DNA of 64,000 nt from Arsenicicoccus cauae (lineage in GTDB: Bacteria > Actinomycetota > Actinomycetes > Actinomycetales > Dermatophilaceae). The stretch lies in contig NZ_WLVL01000016.1 in the NCBI RefSeq assembly GCF_009707125.1, forward strand, positions 62,001-126,000, written 5' to 3'. Shown here piece by piece: positions 36,690-46,554 of the stretch; position 1 is the first letter of the stretch; every line of letters begins with the position of its first letter. A program made the position numbers and the translations under genes. The notes below the pieces were generated by a model. It was not told where the DNA came from. It saw only the letters and a program-made list of their open reading frames with translations, and made no database searches.

Positions 36690-38030
36690 TCAGCCCTTGG
36701 CGATGTTGGTGGCGATCTCCTTGGCAGCGGCGTCCAGGCGAGCCTTCGGCTGAGCCTTGCCGGAGATGATGTCGGCCGTGGCGAGTCCGAAGGGCTCCCA
36801 CACGGCGTTCATGGCGGGAATGTTGGGCATCGGAGAGCCGTTCTTGCCGGCCTCGAACCACGCCTTGATGTCCGGGTTGGCCGCGGAGACCTCGTCGTAG
36901 GCCTCCTTGAGGGCCGGCGGACGCTGCCCCGCCTCGAACAGCGCCAGCTGCACGTCCTTGCGCGGCACGTAGTTCGTCACGAACTCCTGCGCCATCTGGG
37001 CGTTCTTGGCCTTGGAGGAGACGTAGAACATCTGGACGCCGGTGAAGGGCTTCATCTCGCTGCCGCCCTCGAGCGACGGCAGGTTGGAGATCGCGTACTT
37101 GATGCCGGCCTTCTTGGCGGGGGCGACCGACCAGGGGCCGGTGATCATGAAGGGCACCTTGCCGGTGTCGAACAGCTGGTCCATGTTGGTGTCGTCGACG
37201 TTGGTCGACAGGACCTTCTGCTGGCCCAGCTTGGCGAGGACCTCGCCACCCTTGACGGAGCCGGCACTGTTGACCAGGACCTGCTTGGGGTCGTAGTCGC
37301 CGTTGGCGCCCTTGCCAAAGATGCCGCCGCCCTCGAAGGCCGACAGGTAGGGGTAGGAGTAGTAGGCGTTGCCCTTCTTGCCGACGAACTGGATGAGGGG
37401 CTGCGTCGCCTTGCCGGCCTTGACCAGCTCCTGACCCTTGGCGACGAGCTCGTCCATCGTCTTGGGCGCGTCGGGCGCGAGGGCGGTGTTGCGCAGCAGA
37501 CCGATGTTCTCGATGGCGTAGGGGACGCCGTAGATCTGGTTGTTGAACTTGGTGCCCGCCATGGCCTCGGGCAGGAACTTCTCCTGCGTGGCCTGGTCGA
37601 GCTGGATCGGGCTCACGGTGCCGTTCTGGACGAGCTCGCCAGCCCAGTCGTGGGCGCCGACGACGACGTCCGGGCCCTTGCCGACCTTGGTGGCGTCCTT
37701 GAACTGCGTGCGGGTCTCGGTGGCGATCTGGACGGCGACCTTGATGCCGTTCTCCTCGCCGAAGGCCTGGGCGTACTTGGTGACGGCGGGCGCACGGTCG
37801 GCGTCAGACCAGATCACCAGGTCGGCGTTGGCGTCGCGCGCCGCGTCCTTGGTGCTCATCGTGGTCGGCGCGGCAGCGGTGGCACCGGCGCTGGACGAGG
37901 CAGAGGCAGAGGCGGAACCAGCTGACGTGGTGCTGGACGACGTGGTGGTCGCGCCACCACCGCCGCAGGCGGTCATGAGCAGAGCAGAGGCACCGACGAC
38001 GGCGACGGGCCCGAATGCACGCTTGTGCAT
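36690..38030 (-). CDS. malE: Maltodextrin-binding lipoprotein MalE
   Basis: The 446-residue extracellular solute-binding protein has a lipoprotein signal with lipobox LMTACGGGG (Cys near residue 22), a Ser/Ala/Thr-rich linker, and the cluster B binding-protein fold: DLVIWSDADRAPAVTKYAQAFGEENGIKV, KGPDVVVGAHDWAGELVQNG, VPYAIENIGLLRNTAL, FMITGPWSV, and a C-terminal MPNIPAMNAVWEPFGLATADI. These match the maltose-binding rather than the generic sugar-binding group. It is anchored to the outer face of the membrane and delivers ligand to MalFG. It starts the operon, with the operators upstream. Confidence 0.95.
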   Translation of the reverse strand: MHKRAFGPVAVVGASALLMTACGGGGATTTSSSTTSAGSASASASSSAGATAAAPTTMSTKDAARDANADLVIWSDADRAPAVTKYAQAFGEENGIKVAVQIATETRTQFKDATKVGKGPDVVVGAHDWAGELVQNGTVSPIQLDQATQEKFLPEAMAGTKFNNQIYGVPYAIENIGLLRNTALAPDAPKTMDELVAKGQELVKAGKATQPLIQFVGKKGNAYYSYPYLSAFEGGGIFGKGANGDYDPKQVLVNSAGSVKGGEVLAKLGQQKVLSTNVDDTNMDQLFDTGKVPFMITGPWSVAPAKKAGIKYAISNLPSLEGGSEMKPFTGVQMFYVSSKAKNAQMAQEFVTNYVPRKDVQLALFEAGQRPPALKEAYDEVSAANPDIKAWFEAGKNGSPMPNIPAMNAVWEPFGLATADIISGKAQPKARLDAAAKEIATNIAKG

Positions 38031-38099
38031 GTCATCTCCCTTGATGTTGGTCTCACGCGGACTGCGCGTTGGCAAGATTTTGCAGCATGCCCTCCAACT

Positions 38100-38115
38100 T
38101 TGCAAGAAGTTGCAA
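38100..38115 (-). promoter_or_regulatory. TTGCAA operator pair, malE side
   Basis: TTGCAA-GAAG-TTGCAA contains two self-complementary TTGCAA half-sites 10 bases apart, 70-85 bases above malE. It resembles LacI-family operators. A weaker TTGCAGCA lies at 38080-38087. Repressor binding by the product at 31.1-32.1 kb is inferred. Confidence 0.65.
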
Positions 38116-38185
38116 ACTCTGGGCGCTTGCACGTTCCTCAACCGTTGCGGCGCCCCGGCCTCGGCGAGGCATCGGTCGACAGCGC

Positions 38186-38199
38186 TGCAACATGTTGCA
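38186..38199 (+). promoter_or_regulatory. Palindromic operator, msiK side
   Basis: TGCAACATGTTGCA is a perfect 14-bp palindrome in the 302-base malE-msiK interval, sharing the TTGCA core of the other site. It overlaps TGCATACT, which could serve as a -10 element for the ATPase gene. Confidence 0.65.
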
Positions 38200-38332
38200 T
38201 ACTGGCCGAAGCGACAAGGACGTCCGCCAGCTCATCGGCAACGCCGGATCGCCTCCTGGAGCCTATCGGCACCAGGACCACCTTTACGACGGATCGTCCG
38301 GCACGTTCCTGCCGGTGAAGGAAAGGCAGACC

Positions 38333-39406
<1,074 letters not shown>

Positions 39407-39459
39407 CCTGCCTCAGGCCGGTCGGCCGATCGGCCGGTCTCGGCGGATCACCGACGACA

Positions 39460-39492
39460 GCGGCGGTCACCCCCACGTGGGGTGACCGCCGC
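39460..39492 (+). terminator. Terminator after the MsiK-type gene
   Basis: GCGGCGGTCACCCC and its exact complement form a 14-bp stem around a five-base loop, followed by TTCGTCCCT, about 55 bases after the stop codon. Confidence 0.85.
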
Positions 39493-39597
39493 TTCGTCCC
39501 TACCCCACCACCACGGCACGGCTCCGCGGCGAGGCGCGTCTCGCCCGCCAAGACGGGCATCCACCGCTCGGCGCAGGGGTTCTGAGACGATGGGGAG

Positions 39598-40845
39598 ATG
39601 GCGCTCGAGATCACCGCGGTCCGCCCGGACCCCGCCCTGCTGGACCTGCCGTGGGCCACCCCCCTGGAGGACTGGCCGGAGGAGCGGCTGGCCGCGCTCC
39701 CCCGCGGCATCTCCCGGCACATCGTGCGGTTCGTGCGCGTGCCCGAGGGCGTCATCGCGATCAAGGAGATCAAGGACGAGATCGCCTTCCGCGAGTACCA
39801 CATGCTGCGCGCGCTCAACCGGCTCGCGATCCCGTGCGTGCGGCCCTACGGCGTGGTGAGCGGGCGGGTGGGGGCCGACGGCGAGCCGCTGGACTCCTGC
39901 CTGCTCACGCACCACCTGCAGTACTCCCTGCCGTTCCGCGCGTTGTTCAGCCAGACGCTGCGGCCCGACACCGCGACCCGCCTCATCGACGCCCTGGCCG
40001 TGCTGCTGGTGCGGCTCCACCTGCAGGGCTTCTGGTGGGGTGACGTGTCGCTGTCCAACACGCTGTTCCGGCGCGACGCGGGGGCGTTCGCGGCCTACGT
40101 CGTGGACGCCGAGACCGGTGAGCTGCGCGACCGGCTCTCCGACGGCCAGCGCGAGCACGACCTGGACATCGCCCGCGTCAACATCGCCGGTGAGCTGATG
40201 GACCTCGAGGCCGGTGGCCTGCTCCCCGAGGGCAACGACCCGGTCGAGATCTCCAACCAGATCATGGCCCGCTACACCCAGCTGTGGCACGAGTTGACCG
40301 GGGTCGAGAGCTACAACGTCGGCGAGCGGTGGCGGGTCGACGAGCGCATCCGCCGCCTCAACCAGCTCGGCTTCGACGTGGACGAGCTGGCCATGTCCAC
40401 CGACGTCGACGGGACCACCCTGCGCATCCAGCCCAAGGTCGTCGACGCCGGCCACCACAGCCGCCGGCTCCTGCGCCTGACCGGCCTGGACGTCGAGGAG
40501 AACCAGGCCCGTCGCCTGCTCAACGACCTGGACACCTATCGCGCCGCGCTCGACGTGCAGGGCGAGGACGAGGCCATCACCGCCACGCGCTGGCTCAACG
40601 AGATCTTTCTGCCCATCACCCGCGCCATCCCCGCCGACCTGCGCGGCAAGCTCGAGCCCGCCGAGCTCTTCCACGAGCTGCTCGAGCACCGGTGGTACCT
40701 CTCCGAGCGCCACGGGCACGACGTGCCGATCGGGCAGGCGATGGCGGACTACATCCTCACCATCCTGCCGACCAAGCCCGTCGAGGAGACCGTCGTCGGC
40801 GTCGACACGGTCGAGATGCCGGTGGTGGCCAGCCGCGAGGAGTGA
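39598..40845 (+). CDS. DUF4032 domain protein (kinase-like fold)
   Basis: The 415-residue product has an N-terminal kinase-like half resembling InaA/lipopolysaccharide kinases (about 40-200: IVRFVRVPEGVIAIKEIKDEIAFREYHMLRALNRL with a possible ATP lysine, and GFWWGDVSLSNTLFR, a brenner-type H/W-G-D-x-S-x-x-N catalytic loop), then the actinobacterial DUF4032 region (TRWLNEIFLPITRAIPADLRGKLEPAELFHELLEHRW). The Asp of GDVSLSN and a later VVDAETGEL metal site are both present, so it may be an active kinase. Substrate unknown; cytosolic. It lies between two terminator-like structures with the RDD gene. Confidence 0.88.
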   Translation: MALEITAVRPDPALLDLPWATPLEDWPEERLAALPRGISRHIVRFVRVPEGVIAIKEIKDEIAFREYHMLRALNRLAIPCVRPYGVVSGRVGADGEPLDSCLLTHHLQYSLPFRALFSQTLRPDTATRLIDALAVLLVRLHLQGFWWGDVSLSNTLFRRDAGAFAAYVVDAETGELRDRLSDGQREHDLDIARVNIAGELMDLEAGGLLPEGNDPVEISNQIMARYTQLWHELTGVESYNVGERWRVDERIRRLNQLGFDVDELAMSTDVDGTTLRIQPKVVDAGHHSRRLLRLTGLDVEENQARRLLNDLDTYRAALDVQGEDEAITATRWLNEIFLPITRAIPADLRGKLEPAELFHELLEHRWYLSERHGHDVPIGQAMADYILTILPTKPVEETVVGVDTVEMPVVASREE

Positions 40846-40939
40846 TGCGTCACACGACGTGGTCACGACTTCGCCCATCACCCCGAGGCTGCGCACGGAC
40901 GGTCCTATGCTTCGCGTCAGGCCATCACGAGGAGTCACC

Positions 40940-41596
40940 ATGACCGACAACAGCACCAACCCGTACGCCGGACCGCCCGCCGGATCGACGCCGTCGGGCT
41001 CGACGCCCTACGGCGCCACGACGCCGCAGGCATCGCCCTACGGGCAGGTCCCGGCCTACGGGCAGGTCCCGGCATACGGGCGGGGCGTTGGGACCGTCGA
41101 GAGGCTCGAGCCGGCGACCTGGGGCTCGCGCGTGCTCGCCTCCCTGCTCGACAACCTGCTCTCGCTGCCCGGCCTCGCCCTGGTGATGATCGGGCTCGGG
41201 GTGGTGGGCAGCGGGACGGGCACCTCGACCGTGGACCCCACGACGGGGGTGGTCGTCACGACCGGCGGCGACCAGGGCAGGCTCACGACGGGCCTGCTGC
41301 TCATGGGCGCGGGCTGGGTGGTGGCCCTGGCGATCCAGATCTGGAACCGCTGGGTGCGGGGCGGGCGCGGTCAGTCCTGGGGCAAGAAGGTCATGGGTCT
41401 GTGGCTCGTGTCCGAGCGCACCGGCCGACCGATCGGCACGGGCATGGCCTTCGTGCGCGACCTGGCGCACTACCTCGACAGCCTGCCGCTCCACCTCGGC
41501 TACCTGTGGCCCCTGTGGGACGATCGCCGCCAGACCTTCGCCGACAAGCTGTGCGGGACCGTCGTCACCACGGTCGAGCCGCGACAGCAGCAGTAG
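40940..41596 (+). CDS. RDD family membrane protein
   Basis: The 218-residue product begins with a Pro/Gly/Tyr-rich tail including a direct repeat of YGQVPA, then the RDD domain: WGSRVLASLLDNLL (first helix with the Arg and Asp that name the family), GLLLMGAGWVVALAIQIWNRWV (second helix), GQSWGKKVMGLWLVSERTG, and a last segment DDRRQTFADKLCGTVVV-like. Proteins of this family sit in the cytoplasmic membrane; function is unknown. ATG 40940 has GAGGAG upstream. Confidence 0.9.
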   Translation: MTDNSTNPYAGPPAGSTPSGSTPYGATTPQASPYGQVPAYGQVPAYGRGVGTVERLEPATWGSRVLASLLDNLLSLPGLALVMIGLGVVGSGTGTSTVDPTTGVVVTTGGDQGRLTTGLLLMGAGWVVALAIQIWNRWVRGGRGQSWGKKVMGLWLVSERTGRPIGTGMAFVRDLAHYLDSLPLHLGYLWPLWDDRRQTFADKLCGTVVTTVEPRQQQ

Positions 41597-41635
41597 CCGG
41601 TCCACGGCCGCAGCCAGGAGCGGAGCACACGCGGA

Positions 41636-41689
41636 TCAGCCGGCCTCCGTCACATCCGCCTGGGGGACGAAGGCCGGCTGATGTGACGG
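41636..41689. terminator. Interleaved inverted repeats between RDD and rlmB genes
   Basis: Two perfect complementary pairs are interleaved: TCAGCCGGCCT (41636-41646) with AGGCCGGCTGA (41671-41681), and CCGTCACATC (41647-41656) with GATGTGACGG (41680-41689). The order A-B-A'-B' can form either hairpin or a pseudoknot. Since the flanking genes converge, it probably serves as a terminator for both. Confidence 0.6.
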
Positions 41690-41700
41690 CCGGGGGCAGG

Positions 41701-42714
41701 TCAGCTAGTGGCGGCGCGCTGGCGAGCGATCTCATAGAGCGTGACGCCGCAGGCGATCCCGGCGTTGAGCGACTCGTTGCCGGACGCCATGGGGATCGAC
41801 ACGATCTGGTCGCAGGTCTCCCCGACGAGGCGGGACAACCCTTTGCCCTCGGACCCGACGACCACGACGAGCGGCTGGTCCGCGAGGTCCAGCTGGGGCA
41901 GCTCGACGTCCCCGTCCATGTCCAGCCCGATGACGAAGTAACCCTGCTTGCGATAGTCCTGCAGGGTGCGGGTGAGGTTGGTCGCCTGGGCGACGGGGAC
42001 GCGGGAGGCAGCCCCCGCCGAGGTCTTCCACGCGGAGGCGGTCATGCCGACGCTGCGCCGCTCGGGGACGACGACGCCGTGGCCGCCGAAGGCTCCGACC
42101 GAGCGGATGATGGCCCCGAGGTTGCGGGGGTCGGTGATGCCGTCCAGCGCCACCACGAGCGGGATGCCGGGCGACTGCGGGTCGACGAGCTCGCCGGGGT
42201 GGCGGTAGTCATAGGGAGGGATCTGCAAGGCCAGCCCCTGGTGCACGGCGCCGTCGGTGAGGCGGTCCAGCTCCCCACGCGGCGTCTCGAGCATGGGGAT
42301 GCTGCGCTCGGCCGCGATCTTGAGCGCCTCGCGCACCCGGTCGTCGGAGTCGATCCGGCTGGCGACGTAGATCGTGCTGGCCGGGATCTCGGCCCGCAGT
42401 GCCTCGAGGACCGAGTTGCGGCCCGCGACGATCTCGGTGCTGGTACGGGTGCGGCGCCCGCCGTGGCCGCCTGAGCCTCGGCCGCCGGCGCCACGGCCGG
42501 CCCCGTCGGCCCCGCCGGGGCGCGCCCCAGACGTGCCTGCCTTGGCGGCGCGCTGGGCCTGCCTGTAGGCCTTGTGGTTGGGGCGCTCCTCGGCCTTGGG
42601 CGTCGGGCCCTTGCCCTCGAGCGAGCGCCGACGCTGGCCGCCGCTGCCCACGGTGGCGCCTTTGCGGGAGGCGCCCTTGCGCATCGCGCCGCGACGCTGG
42701 GAGTTGCCGGGCAT
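41701..42714 (-). CDS. rlmB: 23S rRNA (guanosine-2'-O-)-methyltransferase RlmB
   Basis: This SPOUT-class enzyme methylates G2251 of 23S rRNA. The 337-residue product has an extra, very basic and Gly-rich N-terminal extension of about 95 residues, an RNA-binding substrate domain ([23 protein letters not shown]), and the catalytic knot with [33 protein letters not shown] and [23 protein letters not shown]. It starts four bases after the cysS stop, so both are one operon. The knot motifs fit TrmH/SpoU proteins in general; RlmB is the best reading because of the cysS neighbour. Confidence 0.93.
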   Translation of the reverse strand: MPGNSQRRGAMRKGASRKGATVGSGGQRRRSLEGKGPTPKAEERPNHKAYRQAQRAAKAGTSGARPGGADGAGRGAGGRGSGGHGGRRTRTSTEIVAGRNSVLEALRAEIPASTIYVASRIDSDDRVREALKIAAERSIPMLETPRGELDRLTDGAVHQGLALQIPPYDYRHPGELVDPQSPGIPLVVALDGITDPRNLGAIIRSVGAFGGHGVVVPERRSVGMTASAWKTSAGAASRVPVAQATNLTRTLQDYRKQGYFVIGLDMDGDVELPQLDLADQPLVVVVGSEGKGLSRLVGETCDQIVSIPMASGNESLNAGIACGVTLYEIARQRAATS

Positions 42715-42718
42715 GGGA

Positions 42719-44191
42719 TCAGTCCTCGGTGTCGGTGGTGCGCGCGTCGCCCGCATCGGGCGTGCGCTCGGAGGTGGGGCGGGCGAGGCTCCAGCGCGCC
42801 CCGGAGGGCGAGTCCTCTACGAGGATCCCGGCGGCCGCCAGGTCGTCGCGGATGGCGTCCGCCGTGGCGAAGTCCCGCTCCTTGCGGGCCGTGGCGCGAC
42901 GGTCGAGCTGCGCCTGGACGAGCACGTCCAGGGCGGAGCGCGCCACGTCCCCCTCGCCGCCGCCGGCGTCCCAGCGCGGGTCGAGGGGGTTGACGCCGAG
43001 CACGTCGGTCATCGCGATGACCTGTGCCGCGAGCGCCCGGGCCTGCTCGCGGTCCCCGTCGTCGAGCGCCGTGTTGCCCGCCCTGACGGTGTCGTGGACA
43101 ACGGCCAGGGCCCCGGACACCCCGAGGTCGTCGTCCATCGCCGCCCGGAACTCGGCCGGGAACGGCTCGGCCGGCGCGTCCGGCATACCGTGCTCGACCG
43201 CACGACGCAGGAAGCCCTCGATGCGCTCGACCGCCGCCTCGGCCTCCGCCAGCGAGCCCTCGTGGAACTCGATGGTGGAGCGGTAGTGCGCCGCTCCGAG
43301 GTAGTAGCGCAGCGCGATCGGCCTCGTCCGGCGGGCGATCTCGGTGACGATCAGGGAGTTGCCGAGCGACTTGCTCATCTTTTCGCCCTGGACGGTCACC
43401 CAGGCGTTGTGCATCCAGTAGCGCGCGAACCCGAGCCCGGCCGCGTGCGACTGGGCCTGCTCGTTCTCATGGTGCGGGAAGCGCAGGTCGACGCCCCCGC
43501 CATGGATGTCGAACTCGTCGCCGAGGTACTTGCGCGCCATGGCGGAGCACTCGAGGTGCCAGCCGGGACGGCCGACGCCGTAGGGGGTCGGCCAGCTCGC
43601 GGTGGCGGGCTCGCCGGCCTTCCACCCCTTCCACAGGGCGAAGTCGCGCGGGTCGCGCTTGCCCCGCGGGTCGGCGTCCTCGGCGGCCTCCATGTCGTCG
43701 ATGGACTGGCGGGTGAGGGCGCCGTAGGCCGGGAAGGACCGCACGTCGAAGTAGACGTCACCGCTGCCGTCGGGCGCGGCGTAGGCGTGCCCCCTGTCGA
43801 CGAGCGTGTCCATGAGCGTGACCATCTCGGGGATGTGACCGGTCGCGCGCGGTTCGTAGGTCGCGGGCAGCACGCCGAGCAGGTCCAGCGCCGCCGAGGT
43901 CTGGCGCTCGTGGTCATAGGACCAGGCCCACCACTCGGCGTCGTTCTCGGCAGACTTGCGCAGGATCTTGTCGTCGATGTCGGTGACGTTGCGCACCAGG
44001 GTGACGTCGTAGCCGTGACCTGCGGTCAGCCACCGCCGCAAGACGTCGAAGGCCACCGCGAACCGCACGTGCCCGATGTGCGGGGCGCCCTGGGTCGTGA
44101 GCCCACAGATGTAGATGCCGACCTTGCCCTGGTGCAGGGGGTGGAACTCGCGCAGCTCGCGGGTGGCGGTGTCGTAGATGTGGAGACTCAC
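42719..44191 (-). CDS. cysS: Cysteinyl-tRNA synthetase
   Basis: A class I synthetase of 490 residues charging tRNA-Cys. It has the zinc-binding and HIGH region [20 protein letters not shown] motif [17 protein letters not shown] and [11 protein letters not shown] (further zinc ligands). GTG at 44191 gives the usual start [10 protein letters not shown] and sits seven bases after the minus-strand -10 TAGCAT; an ATG at 44200 would add three residues but lies inside that hexamer. The C-terminal ten residues are an acidic tail. It is a true CysS, not MshC: mshA is present elsewhere in the window but mshC is not. Confidence 0.95.
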   Translation of the reverse strand: MSLHIYDTATRELREFHPLHQGKVGIYICGLTTQGAPHIGHVRFAVAFDVLRRWLTAGHGYDVTLVRNVTDIDDKILRKSAENDAEWWAWSYDHERQTSAALDLLGVLPATYEPRATGHIPEMVTLMDTLVDRGHAYAAPDGSGDVYFDVRSFPAYGALTRQSIDDMEAAEDADPRGKRDPRDFALWKGWKAGEPATASWPTPYGVGRPGWHLECSAMARKYLGDEFDIHGGGVDLRFPHHENEQAQSHAAGLGFARYWMHNAWVTVQGEKMSKSLGNSLIVTEIARRTRPIALRYYLGAAHYRSTIEFHEGSLAEAEAAVERIEGFLRRAVEHGMPDAPAEPFPAEFRAAMDDDLGVSGALAVVHDTVRAGNTALDDGDREQARALAAQVIAMTDVLGVNPLDPRWDAGGGEGDVARSALDVLVQAQLDRRATARKERDFATADAIRDDLAAAGILVEDSPSGARWSLARPTSERTPDAGDARTTDTED

Positions 44192-44334
44192 CCGCACCAT
44201 GCTACCGGCGGGGCGGGAGGGCCCCCCGACTTCCGGGCCACAGGGACGTGAACAGACGTTCACCATGGAGTCGCCCACCGTTACCCGACGCCCGTGGCGA
44301 GCCGCTGAGGGGACGCCGGTGCCGCAGTTCTTTC

Positions 44335-44457
44335 CATGAACGTCTCGACCCGGTCGGATTCGCTGTGCTGGCAATCCTTTCCGGGCTCGGCGGCGGAATG
44401 ATCCGAGACACGCTGTTGCAGGGCGGCCCGCCGGTCGCGCTCACCGATACGTGGTGA
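44335..44457 (+). pseudogene. Fragment of a TRIC-type cation channel gene
   Basis: About 40 codons read [29 protein letters not shown] followed by [11 protein letters not shown] and a stop. This matches the first repeat of UPF0126/TRIC proteins (kRLDpfG..GLGGGxiRDxLL...PP.AL.D). Normal proteins are about 200 residues, so both the start and most of the gene are gone. Confidence 0.7.
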
Positions 44458-44513
44458 CCGCCGAGGTGGGCGTGCTCGCCGCTACCGCCGTGGGTGCGCC
44501 GACGGTGCTCATC

Positions 44514-44939
44514 GCCAAGGCGAGAGGCTGGACGCTTCCCGGCGAGTCGTGGCTCAACGAGGGACGCAGCGCCTCCGGCGAGCAGGTGCTGTCGCCGGCG
44601 TCTGTCGACCTCGGCTTCACCAACCAGCTTCCCGACAACCTCCAGGTCAAGATGCTGCCGGGCGTCATCAAGTGGCTCTCGAACGACGGCGAGTTCTTCC
44701 CCGGCCTGAAGAAGACGTGGTCGTACAGCTTCCAGTACACCGAGGAGCCGTTCCCGACGGGACGACCCGCCGGCGCCATCGGCTGGGCCGGCTTGGCCAA
44801 CCTCTTCTACTGGATCGACCGCGACAACGGGTTCGGAGGCTTCTGGGCGACACAGATCCTCCCGTTTGGCGACGGTCCCTCGTTCACCGGGTACATCGAC
44901 TTCGAAACCGCTGCCTACCAAGCGTTTACCAAGAGCTGA
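44514..44939 (+). pseudogene. C-terminal fragment of a serine hydrolase (beta-lactamase/EstB family)
   Basis: The frame reads [26 protein letters not shown], later [53 protein letters not shown] and a C-terminal FETAAYQAF, which is the end of beta-lactamase-like esterases. The catalytic N-terminal half with SxxK and YxN motifs is absent. The frame is open upstream to 44451, but the residues there ([21 protein letters not shown]) do not fit the family, so a junction near 44510-44530 is likely. Confidence 0.72.
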
Positions 44940-45023
44940 ATGTTCTGGCGCTCGGGCGACCGGTCGACCACCGTCGGTCGATCGGTCGTCTTGGCGTCCG
45001 CGTGCGTCGCAGGTTGTCCGCGA

Positions 45024-45173
45024 GCGCCCACCGTCTACGACACCACCTCGATCATGGCGACGATCGAGGACAGCTTCGGCCTCCCGGTAATCGGCACCCG
45101 GGACGGCATGGTCAACAACCTGGGCAACGCGATCGAGGAGGGCAAGGGCCGGCCAGGCCGCGGCCGCCACTGA
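45024..45173 (+). pseudogene. C-terminal fragment of a phosphoesterase (acid phosphatase/phospholipase C family)
   Basis: About 45 codons read PTVYDTTSIMATIEDSFGLPVIG then TRDGMVNNLGNAIEE. This is the typical end of alkaline-phosphatase-superfamily phosphoesterases (YDTTSILxxIExRFGLxPLxxRD). The preceding residues from 44940 are unrelated. Only the last tenth of a normal gene remains. Confidence 0.65.
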
Positions 45174-45188
45174 CCCACCTGCGCCTGC

Positions 45189-45677
45189 CTACCTCGGGTA
45201 GACGAGGGCGGTGGCGATTCCGATGATGCCCTCCTCGCGCCCCGGGAAGCCGAGCCCGTCGGTCGTGGCGCCGCCGAGCGAGACCGGTGCACCCACCACC
45301 TCGCTCAGCAGCGCCTCGGCCTCGGACCGTCGCCAACCGACCTTGGGGCGGGTGCCGACAACCTGCACGGCGACGTTGCCGATCTCGAACCCCGCCTCGC
45401 GCACGATCCGGCAGGACTCGGTGAGCAGCGTGACCCCGCTCGCCCCTGCCCACTGCGGCCGACCGGTCCCGAAGTGCTGCCCGAGATCCCCGAGCCCCGC
45501 CGCAGAGAGCACCGCGTTGCACGCCGCGTGCGCCACGACGTCGGCGTCCGAGTGCCCCTCGAGCCCGACCTCGCCCTCCCACAGCAGTCCCGCCAGCCAC
45601 AGCTCGCGCCCCGACCCCGGCGCCGCGAAGGCGTGGACGTCGGTGCCGATGCCCACGCGAGGGACGACGGGGTTCAT
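45189..45677 (-). CDS. ispF: 2-C-methyl-D-erythritol 2,4-cyclodiphosphate synthase
   Basis: IspF closes the cyclic diphosphate in the MEP isoprenoid pathway. The 162-residue protein has [11 protein letters not shown] (metal-binding Asp and His), [17 protein letters not shown] (third metal ligand), [14 protein letters not shown], and the C-terminal [14 protein letters not shown]. It overlaps ispD by the ATGA quartet (start 45677, ispD stop 45674), so the two are translated together. Its end abuts the fragment island on the left. Confidence 0.97.
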   Translation of the reverse strand: MNPVVPRVGIGTDVHAFAAPGSGRELWLAGLLWEGEVGLEGHSDADVVAHAACNAVLSAAGLGDLGQHFGTGRPQWAGASGVTLLTESCRIVREAGFEIGNVAVQVVGTRPKVGWRRSEAEALLSEVVGAPVSLGGATTDGLGFPGREEGIIGIATALVYPR

Positions 45678-46477
45678 GCGATGGCCTCCGGGTCGAGGTC
45701 GGGGGTGGTGGACAGCGAGGCCGTATGCCGCTGCGCGCGGACGAGGTCCGCAGGCGTGGTCACCTTGAACGCCGAGGGGTCTCCCTCGACGACGAGCACC
45801 TGGTGACCGAGCTGCTCGAGCAGGGCGGCGTCGTCGGTGGCGGAGATGCCGCTGGCGTGGGCCGCCTCGAGCTCGGACCGCACGAAGCCCTGAGGGGTCT
45901 GCACGGCACGAAGCCGCGCCCGCGGCGGGGTGGAGTGCACGACCCCGCGCTCGTCGACCACCTTGACCGTGTCGACGACCGGCAGGCCTGGCACCACGGC
46001 CACCCAGCCCTCACGCACCGCGTCGGCCACCCGTTCGTACACCTCGAGCGGGGTGAAGCAGCGCGCCGCGTCGTGGACCAGCACCACCTGCGGCTCGACC
46101 AGGTCTGCCTGGGGGTCGGCGTCGGTCGACTCGCTGGGGTCGCTGGTGTCGCTGTCGTCTCTGGGTTCGGTGGTGTCGTCGCCCAGCCCGTCGACGAGGG
46201 CAGCAAGGCCCGCCGCGACCGAGGCGGTGCGGTCGGCGCCGCCCGCGACCACGTGCACGACGCAGCCCGCGCGGACCCCGTGGACGAGCTCGGTGACCGT
46301 CTCGAGGTGGCTCGTGGGAGCCACGACGGCGACCTGCTCGAGGCCCGTCACCTGGAGGGCGGTGCGGAGGCTGTGCTCCAGCAGGGTGCCCCCGCCCACC
46401 TCGACCAGGGCCTTGGGCAGGCCGGCGCCCAGCCGGCTGCCCGAGCCGGCGGCGACGATGATGACGGCGACGCTCAC
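45674..46477 (-). CDS. ispD: 2-C-methyl-D-erythritol 4-phosphate cytidylyltransferase
   Basis: IspD makes CDP-methylerythritol from CTP. Motifs: [20 protein letters not shown] (nucleotide-binding loop), [47 protein letters not shown] and [22 protein letters not shown]. At 267 residues it is longer than the usual 225-240 because of an acidic insert of about 30 residues (about 100-130, rich in Asp, Ser, Thr and Glu) before [12 protein letters not shown] 46477 is six bases after minus-strand TAGAGT (46484-46489), suggesting a leaderless start with its own promoter after carD. Confidence 0.96.
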   Translation of the reverse strand: MSVAVIIVAAGSGSRLGAGLPKALVEVGGGTLLEHSLRTALQVTGLEQVAVVAPTSHLETVTELVHGVRAGCVVHVVAGGADRTASVAAGLAALVDGLGDDTTEPRDDSDTSDPSESTDADPQADLVEPQVVLVHDAARCFTPLEVYERVADAVREGWVAVVPGLPVVDTVKVVDERGVVHSTPPRARLRAVQTPQGFVRSELEAAHASGISATDDAALLEQLGHQVLVVEGDPSAFKVTTPADLVRAQRHTASLSTTPDLDPEAIA

Positions 46478-46498
46478 GAGGTCACTCTAGACGCGGCG

Positions 46499-46529
46499 AG
46501 GCCCCCACCGCGGGCAGCGGTGGGGGCCT
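46499..46529 (-). terminator. Terminator between carD and ispD
   Basis: AGGCCCCCACCGC and GCGGTGGGGGCCT form a perfect 13-bp stem around GGGCA, just beyond the carD stop. The ispD promoter begins ten bases later. Confidence 0.85.
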
Positions 46530-46554
46530 CCGGACATGGTTGGGGTGGAGCGCC

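Noticed and set aside
44451..44513. Reading the serine hydrolase fragment as an intact small gene from GTG near 44451
   Set aside because: The first 20 residues do not fit the family and the catalytic half is absent, so a truncated remnant is the better reading.
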